DNA from: Dyadobacter sp. CY326
GTDB taxonomy: Bacteria > Bacteroidota > Bacteroidia > Cytophagales > Spirosomataceae
Reading direction: 5' to 3'
Length of the DNA stretch: 64,000 bases
Assembly: GCF_021390515.1 (NCBI RefSeq)
Contig: NZ_JAJUXI010000007.1
Coordinates: 372,001-436,000 of the forward strand
In this document: positions 16,731 to 24,580 of the stretch, piece by piece
How positions within the stretch are numbered: position 1 is the stretch's first letter
How the letters are laid out: every line of letters begins with the position of its first letter
Program-made: the position numbers and the translations under genes
Notes under the pieces: generated by a model
Told to the model about the DNA's origin: nothing
Seen by the model: the letters and a program-made list of their open reading frames with translations, nothing else
Database searches by the model: none

Positions 16731-17960
16731 ATGTCAGACCGTATGCCCGAAAGCAGTGCAGCTGAAACCAGTTTTTCACAACTGGAAATTGACTTCATAA
16801 AGGCGCATATGCAGGACGACGTGAGCCAGCTTATGCTCAGGGCGGGCCAATTTAAAGGGTATGACATTAAAAAGCTTGCTGCGCAAATTCAATCGAGACA
16901 AAAGGCGGTGAAGAAGTTGCCGCAATGGTCTGCTAACCCAGCATTGACATTCCCCCCTGCCCTCTCCGTAGAGCAAAGCTCATCTGAGGGAACAGCACGT
17001 TATAAGGCAAGTATTGTGTCTGGAAATCAATTGATTGACATTACGGGCGGAATGGGCGTCGACTGCTTTTACATGAGCCAAAAGTTTGAACAGGTTCAGT
17101 ATTTCGAGCAGCAGGCAGAAGTTGCCGCGACTGCCAAAGCGAATTTTAAACATTTGGGAGTCACCAACATTGTGGTTCATGCTGAAAATTCGCTGGAAAA
17201 TCTTGCTATAAATAACCTTCCCGCCGATTGGATTTATGCCGATCCGGCGAGGCGCAATGCGAACCGGGAAAAGGTTGTGCTCCTCTCCGGCTGCACGCCT
17301 GACATTGTTTCCAATCTGGATTTGCTGTTCCAAAATGCGCCTCAGATTTTGCTCAAAACCTCGCCGTTACTGGACATTGATCTCGCTGCAAAATCGCTCA
17401 AATATTTGAAAGAAGTGCATGTGATTGGCTTCGAAAGCGAATGTAAGGAGCTCCTGTTTGTAATGGACCTTAATCACGCTTCCAATGATTTTGAAATAAA
17501 AATCCGCATTGTGGACGGTGCGGGAGCTGTGCTGCATCGGATGGATTTCAACCGGGAAACTGAGCGAATATCGCAAGTCACTTACTCAGATCCGCTGCAA
17601 TATTTGTACGAACCACATGCGGCTGTCTTGAAGGCCGGGGCTTTTAAAACCGTCAGTGCTGCGTTTTCATTGGATAAACTGTCCATTAACAGTCAGTTAT
17701 ACACGTCGCACGCACTTAATCGAGACTTTCCTGGCCGGACTTTTGAGATTATTGCGGTTTGCAAACCCGATATTAAGGAGATTGCAAAGCACATTCAAGG
17801 AGATAAGGCCAACCTAACCGTGCGCAATTTCCCTGCAAAGAGTGAGGAGCTTCGGAAAAAGTGGAAGTTGAAAGATGGCGGCAAATATTATCTTTTTGCC
17901 ACCACCCTGGCCGACAATTCGAAAGTGGTTGTCGTGACGATGAAGCCGGAAATGGCTTAG
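16731..17960 (+). CDS. THUMP-like class I SAM-dependent methyltransferase
   Basis: Protein of 409 residues. The central part holds the SAM-binding fold: LIDITGGMGVDCFYMS (motif I), YFEQQAEVAATAKANF, and WIYADPARRN, an xDPxR-type motif reminiscent of RNA methyltransferases. The N-terminal ~80 residues are helical, and the C-terminal part matches the THUMP-like/PG_1098 ferredoxin-like domains described for Bacteroidota homologues. An RNA substrate is likely by family but unproven. A TATTTTCG motif just upstream could be part of its promoter. The 3' end overlaps the convergent ArsC-like gene by four bases. Confidence 0.82.
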   Translation: MSDRMPESSAAETSFSQLEIDFIKAHMQDDVSQLMLRAGQFKGYDIKKLAAQIQSRQKAVKKLPQWSANPALTFPPALSVEQSSSEGTARYKASIVSGNQLIDITGGMGVDCFYMSQKFEQVQYFEQQAEVAATAKANFKHLGVTNIVVHAENSLENLAINNLPADWIYADPARRNANREKVVLLSGCTPDIVSNLDLLFQNAPQILLKTSPLLDIDLAAKSLKYLKEVHVIGFESECKELLFVMDLNHASNDFEIKIRIVDGAGAVLHRMDFNRETERISQVTYSDPLQYLYEPHAAVLKAGAFKTVSAAFSLDKLSINSQLYTSHALNRDFPGRTFEIIAVCKPDIKEIAKHIQGDKANLTVRNFPAKSEELRKKWKLKDGGKYYLFATTLADNSKVVVVTMKPEMA

Positions 17961-18310
17961 AGAAATTTTTCTTGGTAATCTTTTTCAGAAAAACCAAGTG
18001 CAACTGCCTTTCCGGATTCATCCTCTATCAATGGCCTTTTGATCACGGATGTGTGCGATATCATGAGTTTTGCAGCTGATTTTTCGTCTGTTATCAGCGC
18101 TATTTCTTCATCTGAAAGCCCTTTCCAGGTTGTGCTTGCTTTGTTTACAACCTTGTCCCAGGGATATTGTTTGAACCAAACCTTGATCCTGTCTTTGCCT
18201 ATTCCGTCTGTTTTATAATTATGAAAAGCGTATTCAATGTTATGCTTTTCCAGCCAGGTGCGTGCTTTTTTAACCGTGTCGCAATTGGGAATTCCGTAAA
18301 CCGTCAACAT
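17957..18310 (-). CDS. ArsC/Spx family protein (YffB-like)
   Basis: Thioredoxin-fold protein of 117 residues. The N-terminus MLTVYGIPNCDTVKKARTWL carries a single cysteine (Cys10) in the place of the ArsC/Spx redox site; the second Cys of Spx-type CxxC is absent. The rest (WFKQYPWDKVVNKASTTWKGL and IKRPLIEDESGKAVALGFSE) is typical of the YffB branch, which is glutathione- or thiol-linked and not a proven arsenate reductase. No other arsenic genes are nearby. It is followed on its 5' side by the symporter gene, 18 bases upstream on the same strand, so the two are probably co-transcribed. Confidence 0.88.
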   Translation of the reverse strand: MLTVYGIPNCDTVKKARTWLEKHNIEYAFHNYKTDGIGKDRIKVWFKQYPWDKVVNKASTTWKGLSDEEIALITDEKSAAKLMISHTSVIKRPLIEDESGKAVALGFSEKDYQEKFL

Positions 18311-18328
18311 AAAAAATATAAAATAAAA

Positions 18329-19729
18329 TTAAGCTTCTGTAACAACCGGCTCGTCAACGATCAGGTCCGAATTATGCATTTTTTCATCGTCTAACTCTCC
18401 CTCCCAACGCGCAATAACGGCGGTTGCGAGACAGTTTCCTGTCACATTAACAGATGTCCGGGCCATGTCCATAAGCTCGTCAATGCCCATAATTAACAAA
18501 ACGGGCCATTCAGGCATGCCAAAGTTTGCAATCGCGCCAAGCAGGATCACCAAGGTCGCCCTTGGAATGCCGGCAACGCCTTTACTGGTTAACATTAATA
18601 ACAAAACCATTGTAAGCTGCTGTCCGAAAGACATTTCTGTTCCCGTGGCCTGCGCTACGAAAACGGTTGCCAGAGCCAGATAGAGCGTGGAACCGTCCAA
18701 ATTGAAACTATAACCCGTTGGCATAACGAAAGAAACGATTTGCCGCGGCACACCGAATTTCTCCATTTTTTCCATGGCCTTAGGCAACGCAGATTCCGAA
18801 CTTGTGGTTGCGAATGCAATCGAAACAGGCTCGAAAATCGCTTTTGCAAACTTAATGACCGGAATTTTAGCGATTAATGCAATTGGAACAAAAACAATAA
18901 GGATGAAGACGATCAAAGCGCAGTATAATGTTGCGAGCAGCAATGCAAGATTGCGCAAGACGTCAATGCCCATGTGACCCACCGTTTCTGCAATGGCCGC
19001 ACCCACGCCAATTGGCGCAAAAAGCATGATAATTTTGGTCAATTTGAACATTACTTCTGCGAGCAGTTCAACTCCGTGAACAAACTTCTCTTTCTTAACA
19101 GCAGGCAATAATGCAAGGCTGATCCCAAACAAAACGCTGAAAACAACGATTTGAAGCACTTCTCCGTGGTAAATGGACTTGGCGATGTTTTCAGGAAATG
19201 AGTGCAGCACAATGTCCTGCCAGGTTTGCTCGGCCACTTTTGGCAAGGCCGCATTCAGCGATTCTGGTGGAACAATGCCGACTCCGGGTTTAAACCAGTT
19301 GGCAAAAAACAAGCCGATCAGCAGCGCAAATGTGGTGACAACCTCAAAATAAAGTAAGGATTTCCATCCCATCCGCCCCACTTGTTTTAGATCCGAATGC
19401 CCCGCAATTCCCGTAACCAAAGTCGCGAAAAGCAACGGGGCGATCACGGTTTTGATCATTTGCAAAAAGATCTGGCGCAGGAAATGGAGCTCGGTGCCCA
19501 TCTTCGGAAAATCATATCCGATCTCCGTGCCGACAAGCATGGAAATCAAGATGGAAGTGGTGAGATTTTTTTTGAGAATCGCAAAAATGATCAGCCCTGC
19601 CAGCGCGAGCCACCGCAATGTAATGAGGACTGTATCGGATAAAGCAATGATATGATATGCATTGAGCACAGTGGCTATTGCAGCAATAGTAACCAGGGCA
19701 ATGTTGATGATGGTAATCTTGCTCTTCAT
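18329..19729 (-). CDS. Dicarboxylate/amino acid:cation symporter (DAACS family)
   Basis: Inner-membrane transporter of 466 residues of the GltP/DctA family, which imports C4-dicarboxylates or glutamate/aspartate with Na+ or H+. It shows the serine-rich re-entrant loop motif ATTSSESALPKAMEKM, the MPTGYSFNLDGSTLYL segment of TM7, the second re-entrant loop SKGVAGIPRATLVIL and the TM8 substrate motif DELMDMARTSVNVTGNCLA. Substrate cannot be told from sequence alone. The N-terminal ~60 residues add extra hydrophobic segments. The ArsC-like gene lies 18 bases downstream. A TAATTTTG motif on the minus strand (19832-19825) could serve as its -7 element. Confidence 0.92.
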   Translation of the reverse strand: MKSKITIINIALVTIAAIATVLNAYHIIALSDTVLITLRWLALAGLIIFAILKKNLTTSILISMLVGTEIGYDFPKMGTELHFLRQIFLQMIKTVIAPLLFATLVTGIAGHSDLKQVGRMGWKSLLYFEVVTTFALLIGLFFANWFKPGVGIVPPESLNAALPKVAEQTWQDIVLHSFPENIAKSIYHGEVLQIVVFSVLFGISLALLPAVKKEKFVHGVELLAEVMFKLTKIIMLFAPIGVGAAIAETVGHMGIDVLRNLALLLATLYCALIVFILIVFVPIALIAKIPVIKFAKAIFEPVSIAFATTSSESALPKAMEKMEKFGVPRQIVSFVMPTGYSFNLDGSTLYLALATVFVAQATGTEMSFGQQLTMVLLLMLTSKGVAGIPRATLVILLGAIANFGMPEWPVLLIMGIDELMDMARTSVNVTGNCLATAVIARWEGELDDEKMHNSDLIVDEPVVTEA

Positions 19730-20083
19730 AAAGGATATTGGAATGAGGAATTCATTTGTACGGTAAACTTATAAAAAATCAATTTAAGACCAACTGTCGC
19801 GACAAGCGCTTTTACAGTCAAATGCAAAATTATCAATAGGTTTTGCACAATAATATTGATTGTTTGTATTATACAACTGCCGGTTTAAGAAATAATTATT
19901 GGTTTACAAAAATTTAAAGGGGCGGAAAAGTTTTAAAATTAAGCACAGGAATGTCTGCATTCAAACAAGAATTTGCACGCACATTATCTTTCATTTAAAA
20001 GGGGCATGATTCTTTGGTTTGAGTCTGTAAATTTGATATGTTCGGAAATTACATTATTTCGAACTCAAAATTTACCCGAACCT
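19730..20083. other. 354-base divergent intergenic region
   Basis: AT-rich gap between the symporter gene (leftward) and the universal stress protein gene (rightward). I see candidate -7 elements TAATTTTG on the minus strand (19832-19825) and TAAATTTG on the plus strand (20028-20035), both without a well-spaced TTG. No RNA gene, repeat or convincing small gene is visible. Confidence 0.5.
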
Positions 20084-20935
20084 ATGAACAAAATCCTGAT
20101 CCCGATTGATTTTTCTGAAAATGCGGAACGCGCATTGGCAGCTGCAAAAATTATAGCGGAAAAAGAAAATTCCGAGCTGCTTATTCTCCACGCTTATCAG
20201 CCATACATTGCAGATGTAAACCTTACGCCCGGCAATGTGCTGCCTGGAATCGACGGAACAGATTTCCTTTCGATGACCGGTGAGCTGGAAGAAGAATTTC
20301 AGAAAAAGCTGAACACTTATGTGGATGGGATTACGGCTGAGGGCTTTCACGCACAGGCGATTTGGGCAATAGGAAGTGTGCAAGCGGCTGTGGCAGATGC
20401 GATTGAGGCGCATAATCCGAGCATGATCGTCATTGGCAGAACGGGGACGGGCGGCTTTATGGACAAACTTATTGGCAGTTCGGCAACGAATATCGGTCTG
20501 CACGCAACTTGCCCGGTGCTGGTGATTCCGCCGCAAAGCACGCCGAAAAAATTTCAGAAGGTCGTGTATGCCGCGCAATTTGAATATGATGAAGCGGACA
20601 TTCTTAAAGAGGTTTATGTGTTGTTAAACCACCTGGGAGCCAGCCTTACATTATTAAAAGTAAATTCAGATTCACAGCCGAACATTCAGGCTGATAATCA
20701 ATACATTGCCGAGCTCAAATCACAATTCACCATTGCTGACGAGCAGATTGTTTTCCGCCAGGCGCGGCATGTTCTGGACGGAATAGAGGATTATTGTGAC
20801 GAGGTTGGCGCGGATTTATTAATCATGTCTTCACGTGAACGTTCTTTCATCGAAGAGTTTCTGATCAATCCGAGCGTGACCAGAAAACTGATTATTGATA
20901 CACACGTGCCATTAATGGTATTTCATCTCAAATAA
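20084..20935 (+). CDS. Tandem-domain universal stress protein
   Basis: Cytoplasmic protein of 283 residues made of two Usp domains. The first (about 1-150) starts MNKILIPIDFSENAERAL and ends with the ATP-binding glycine loop GRTGTGGFMDKLIGSSATN and CPVLVIP. The second (about 155-283) starts FQKVVYAAQFEYDEADIL and ends RKLIIDTHVPLMVFH; its loop (SSRERSFIEEFLINPSVTRK) lacks the glycine pattern, so only the first domain looks nucleotide-binding. I use the ATG at 20084; an upstream in-frame ATG at 19973 would add 37 residues that do not resemble the family. corA starts six bases after the stop, suggesting co-transcription. Confidence 0.9.
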   Translation: MNKILIPIDFSENAERALAAAKIIAEKENSELLILHAYQPYIADVNLTPGNVLPGIDGTDFLSMTGELEEEFQKKLNTYVDGITAEGFHAQAIWAIGSVQAAVADAIEAHNPSMIVIGRTGTGGFMDKLIGSSATNIGLHATCPVLVIPPQSTPKKFQKVVYAAQFEYDEADILKEVYVLLNHLGASLTLLKVNSDSQPNIQADNQYIAELKSQFTIADEQIVFRQARHVLDGIEDYCDEVGADLLIMSSRERSFIEEFLINPSVTRKLIIDTHVPLMVFHLK

Positions 20936-20940
20936 AAACA

Positions 20941-22068
20941 TTGGATAACCCAGAGCATACACCGACTATTCAGCCGGATGGACCAAAAGGAAAGCATCGG
21001 AGGCACAGGCGCTACAAAAAGAATCTGCTGACCTCTCCGGGAACACTCACATACATTGGGCCCGAAATTGAGTTAAAAACCAAGATCAGGCGGATCATTT
21101 ATAATGAGGAGATCTTTAAAAATGATGCGGTAAAATCTCTGCACGAATGCAGTCCTGAACCTGCTGATAAGAAAACGGTCACCTGGCTCGATGTCGACGG
21201 AATTCACGAAACTTCACTGATAGCGAAACTGGGCAACTTGTACAAGCTGCATCCGCTTTTGCTGGAAGATGTGGTGAACACGGAGCACAAGCCCAAGCTC
21301 GAAATTTATGACACGGGTCACTTGTTTTTGACATTAAAAATGCTGCATGTGGACACGGAATCGCCCATTTGCATTTCTTCGGAGCACGTTAGTTTTGTTT
21401 TGAGTGAAAACTATTTACTGTCTTTTCAGGAAGAATTAACCACGGATATTTTCACGCCCGTCTTGGACCGTTTGCAAGCTTCCGTTGGAAAAACCCGCCG
21501 AAACGGACCTGATTATCTGTTGTTTGCATTGATGGACATTGTCATCGACAACTATTTCATTGTCCTTGAAAAACTGGGAGATAGCCTGGATTCCGTTGAA
21601 GATCAGGTCATCAAGGGCAATGAAGGACTTTCGCTCAACGAGCTTTATTCGCTAAAAAGAGAGCTTACCACGGCCAGAAGGCTTATCTGGCCAATGCGGG
21701 ATATGATCAACCAGCTGATCAGAGAAGATAACCCGTTGATACAGAAAGAGTCAATTCCCTATTTCCGGGATCTTTACGATCACATCATGCAGGTTCTGGA
21801 CACCGTTGACTCCTATCGCGAACTTGTGGCGAGTCTTGCCGACGTGCACTTATCAACGATCAGCAACCGAATGAACTCCGTAATGAAGACGCTCACCATT
21901 TTTTCGGCCGTCTTCATGCCGCTCACATTTATAGTCGGTGTCTATGGCATGAACTTCGAAAATATGCCCGAATTGAAGCTGCAATATGGTTATTACTACG
22001 TTTGGGGCTTGATGGCAGTCGTCACGACCGGACTTATATTTTATTTCAAATCCAAAAAATGGATGTAA
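20941..22068 (+). CDS. corA: Magnesium/cobalt transport protein CorA
   Basis: Divalent cation channel of 375 residues: a large cytoplasmic N-terminal domain and two C-terminal transmembrane helices. The signature GMN is present in FIVGVYGMNFENMPEL at the end of TM1, followed by TM2 (YYVWGLMAVVTTGLIFYF) and a basic C-terminus KSKKWM. The N-terminus is rich in Arg, Lys and His (KGKHRRHRRYKK). The start is TTG, six bases after the usp stop; no in-frame ATG lies nearby that would give a full-length protein. Gene spacing suggests an operon with the upstream Usp gene, and murF-alr follows 36 bases later. Confidence 0.95.
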   Translation: MDNPEHTPTIQPDGPKGKHRRHRRYKKNLLTSPGTLTYIGPEIELKTKIRRIIYNEEIFKNDAVKSLHECSPEPADKKTVTWLDVDGIHETSLIAKLGNLYKLHPLLLEDVVNTEHKPKLEIYDTGHLFLTLKMLHVDTESPICISSEHVSFVLSENYLLSFQEELTTDIFTPVLDRLQASVGKTRRNGPDYLLFALMDIVIDNYFIVLEKLGDSLDSVEDQVIKGNEGLSLNELYSLKRELTTARRLIWPMRDMINQLIREDNPLIQKESIPYFRDLYDHIMQVLDTVDSYRELVASLADVHLSTISNRMNSVMKTLTIFSAVFMPLTFIVGVYGMNFENMPELKLQYGYYYVWGLMAVVTTGLIFYFKSKKWM

Positions 22069-22104
22069 GGTTTGATACCTTTGTGGCCTGAAAAACGCAT
22101 TGGA

Positions 22105-24579
22105 ATGAACCTTACCGCAACCAGCTTTCAAACAATCTCGACCAACGCAGCTTACCTGCTTACAGACAGCCGCCAGATCTCTTTTCCCAAACAAAGCATC
22201 TTTTTCGCAATCAAAGGTGAAAGGCACGACGGCCATCAGTTTCTGTCTGCATTGTATGCGAGCGGGGTGAGGGAATTTGTTGTTGAGGAAGCTTCTTTTA
22301 CAGAAAAACTTCGCTCAGAAACTGCGGATTGGGAGGATGCGAAAATCTGGATCGTGCCTTCGAGCATTAAGGCTTTACAGGCACTCGTTGCTGAAAAACG
22401 ACGTCATTTCAATCTGCCCGTTGTCGGCATTGCAGGCAGCAATGGAAAAACAATCGTAAAAGAATGGTTGGTGCAATTGGCTGCTGCTCAGGTTACTGTG
22501 GTTGCCAGCCCCAAAAGTTATAACTCACAAATCGGCGTTCCGCTTTCTGTTTGGAACATTGCCAATGAACATACGCTGGGCATTTTTGAAGCGGGCATTT
22601 CCAAATCACATGAGATGGAATATTTGCAGCCGGTTATGCAGCCCACCATCGGGGTATTTACCAATATCGGTCCTGCGCATGACGATGGTTTCAAAAGCCG
22701 CAAACAGAAAATTACGGAGAAACTGCGCCTTTTTACCAAAGTAAGGAAACTGATCTATCGCAAAGATTACACCGAAATTGACGAAGAGATCAATCTGATT
22801 TTAAGGCCGGTCAACACATTTTTAAAGACATTGAGTTGGGGAAAAGCGGCTTCTGGGGCGGATGTCACTGTTTTATTTCAAAATGAAAAATCGAAGGCTT
22901 CGCTTACATTGTCTGGAAAGCTCGGCGATCACAAGTTTGAAACGGGTTTTACAGATGAAGCTTCTCTCGAAAATCTCACACATTGCATTGTTTTTCTGCT
23001 GGATTTTGGCTTTTCGGCGACGACCATTCAGGAAGGCATCCGGTTGTTAAAGCCGGTTTCCATGCGTTTGGAGCTCAAAGAGGGCATTAATCACAATTAT
23101 ATCATTGATGACGCCTATAACAATGACATCAATGGCATGTCGATGGCGCTTAATTTCCTGTCCCAACAAGAACAAAGGCAGAAAAAAACGCTAATTCTTT
23201 CAGATCTTTTGCAAACCGGCCAGACACCGGTTGAGCTTTATACAATGGTTTCGAAGCTTCTGGACGAGAAAATGATCACGCATTTGATCGGCATTGGCCC
23301 GGAAATAAGCAGTCAGGCTGCGTTATTCGACGTTGAACGAACAGATTTCTTCCCGGACACGCCCGCTTTTTTACGCGATTTTCCGTTTGGCTCCTTATCA
23401 GACAGTTTGATTTTGATCAAAGGCGCCCGGCCTTTTTCCTTCGAGAAAATCGTGCAGCGATTGCAGCAAAAAGCACATGGAACTGTGCTGGAAATTAACT
23501 TGGATGCATTGTCCAATAATCTGAATTTTTATAAGTCAAAAGTCGGGCCGCAAACCAGGATTATGGCCATGGTGAAGGCTTTTGCTTATGGCAGCGGAAG
23601 TGGAGAAGTGGCTTCGTTGTTGCAGTTTCATCGCGTAAATTATCTGGGCGTTGCATATGCAGATGAAGGTGTCGCATTGCGCCAAAGCGGCATCACGCTC
23701 CCAATTATGGTGATGAATGCGACTGCGCAGGCATTTGACCTGCTTTTGCAATACGAACTTGAACCGGAAATTTACAGCCGCCGGATTTTTACGGATTGGA
23801 TCTCCTTTGTCAATAAAAACCGCATTACGGCAGAAATTCCAAAGATCCACTTGAAGCTCGACACCGGAATGCATCGGCTCGGCTTCATTAAGGATGATTT
23901 GGAATGGCTTATTGACACATTAAAAGCAAATCCTGGCATTCAGGTTGCCTCCATTTTCTCGCATTTGGTGGGTGCGGATGAGGGTGTTCATAATGCTTTT
24001 TCCAAACAACAGTATGCGCTTTTTCTTGAAGGCGCAGAACGCATTGAAGAGGCATTGGGCTATGAAACGATCAAGCACATTCTTAATTCGGCCGGAATTG
24101 TGCGTTTTCCGGAATACAAACTGGATATGGTGCGGCTTGGCATCGGGCTTTATGGCGTTGAAGCAACAGGGCAGGAACAGCAGGCGCTGCAATCCGTGGG
24201 CACATTAAAAACGGTTATTTCACAAATCAAATATCTTTCAGCGGGCGAGACGGTCGGTTATAGCCGGCGCGGGCATCTGGATCATGATGCGGCCATTGCA
24301 ACACTGGCCATTGGTTACGCCGATGGTTACGATCGCGGACTTGGAAATGGTGTCGGGAAAATTTGGGTAAATGGCACCTTATGCCCTACAATCGGCAACA
24401 TTTGCATGGACATGACCATGATCGATGTAACAGGTGCAAATGCGAATGAAGGCGATGAAGTGATAATTTTTGGGAAGGAAATGCCCATCATTGAGCTCGC
24501 AAAACAAATAAACACGATCCCTTATGAAATCCTGACAGGAATCGGGGACCGTGTTAAAAGGGTTTTTTTTAAAGAATAA
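22105..24579 (+). CDS. murF-alr: Bifunctional MurF ligase / alanine racemase
   Basis: Fused enzyme of 824 residues for peptidoglycan synthesis. The first part (about 1-455) is UDP-N-acetylmuramoyl-tripeptide:D-Ala-D-Ala ligase, with the ATP loop GIAGSNGKT at about 109-116 and the YNDINGM element of the ligase core. The second part (about 456-824) is PLP-dependent alanine racemase: Lys491 in MAMVKAFAYGSG is the PLP lysine, and the GETVGYSRRG segment contains the catalytic tyrosine. The fusion couples D-Ala formation with its use and is typical for Bacteroidota. ATG at 22105 is preferred; an upstream TTG at 22072 is also in frame. It ends one base from the convergent ppk1, with no terminator visible. 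Confidence 0.95.
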   Translation: MNLTATSFQTISTNAAYLLTDSRQISFPKQSIFFAIKGERHDGHQFLSALYASGVREFVVEEASFTEKLRSETADWEDAKIWIVPSSIKALQALVAEKRRHFNLPVVGIAGSNGKTIVKEWLVQLAAAQVTVVASPKSYNSQIGVPLSVWNIANEHTLGIFEAGISKSHEMEYLQPVMQPTIGVFTNIGPAHDDGFKSRKQKITEKLRLFTKVRKLIYRKDYTEIDEEINLILRPVNTFLKTLSWGKAASGADVTVLFQNEKSKASLTLSGKLGDHKFETGFTDEASLENLTHCIVFLLDFGFSATTIQEGIRLLKPVSMRLELKEGINHNYIIDDAYNNDINGMSMALNFLSQQEQRQKKTLILSDLLQTGQTPVELYTMVSKLLDEKMITHLIGIGPEISSQAALFDVERTDFFPDTPAFLRDFPFGSLSDSLILIKGARPFSFEKIVQRLQQKAHGTVLEINLDALSNNLNFYKSKVGPQTRIMAMVKAFAYGSGSGEVASLLQFHRVNYLGVAYADEGVALRQSGITLPIMVMNATAQAFDLLLQYELEPEIYSRRIFTDWISFVNKNRITAEIPKIHLKLDTGMHRLGFIKDDLEWLIDTLKANPGIQVASIFSHLVGADEGVHNAFSKQQYALFLEGAERIEEALGYETIKHILNSAGIVRFPEYKLDMVRLGIGLYGVEATGQEQQALQSVGTLKTVISQIKYLSAGETVGYSRRGHLDHDAAIATLAIGYADGYDRGLGNGVGKIWVNGTLCPTIGNICMDMTMIDVTGANANEGDEVIIFGKEMPIIELAKQINTIPYEILTGIGDRVKRVFFKE

Positions 24580-24580
24580 A

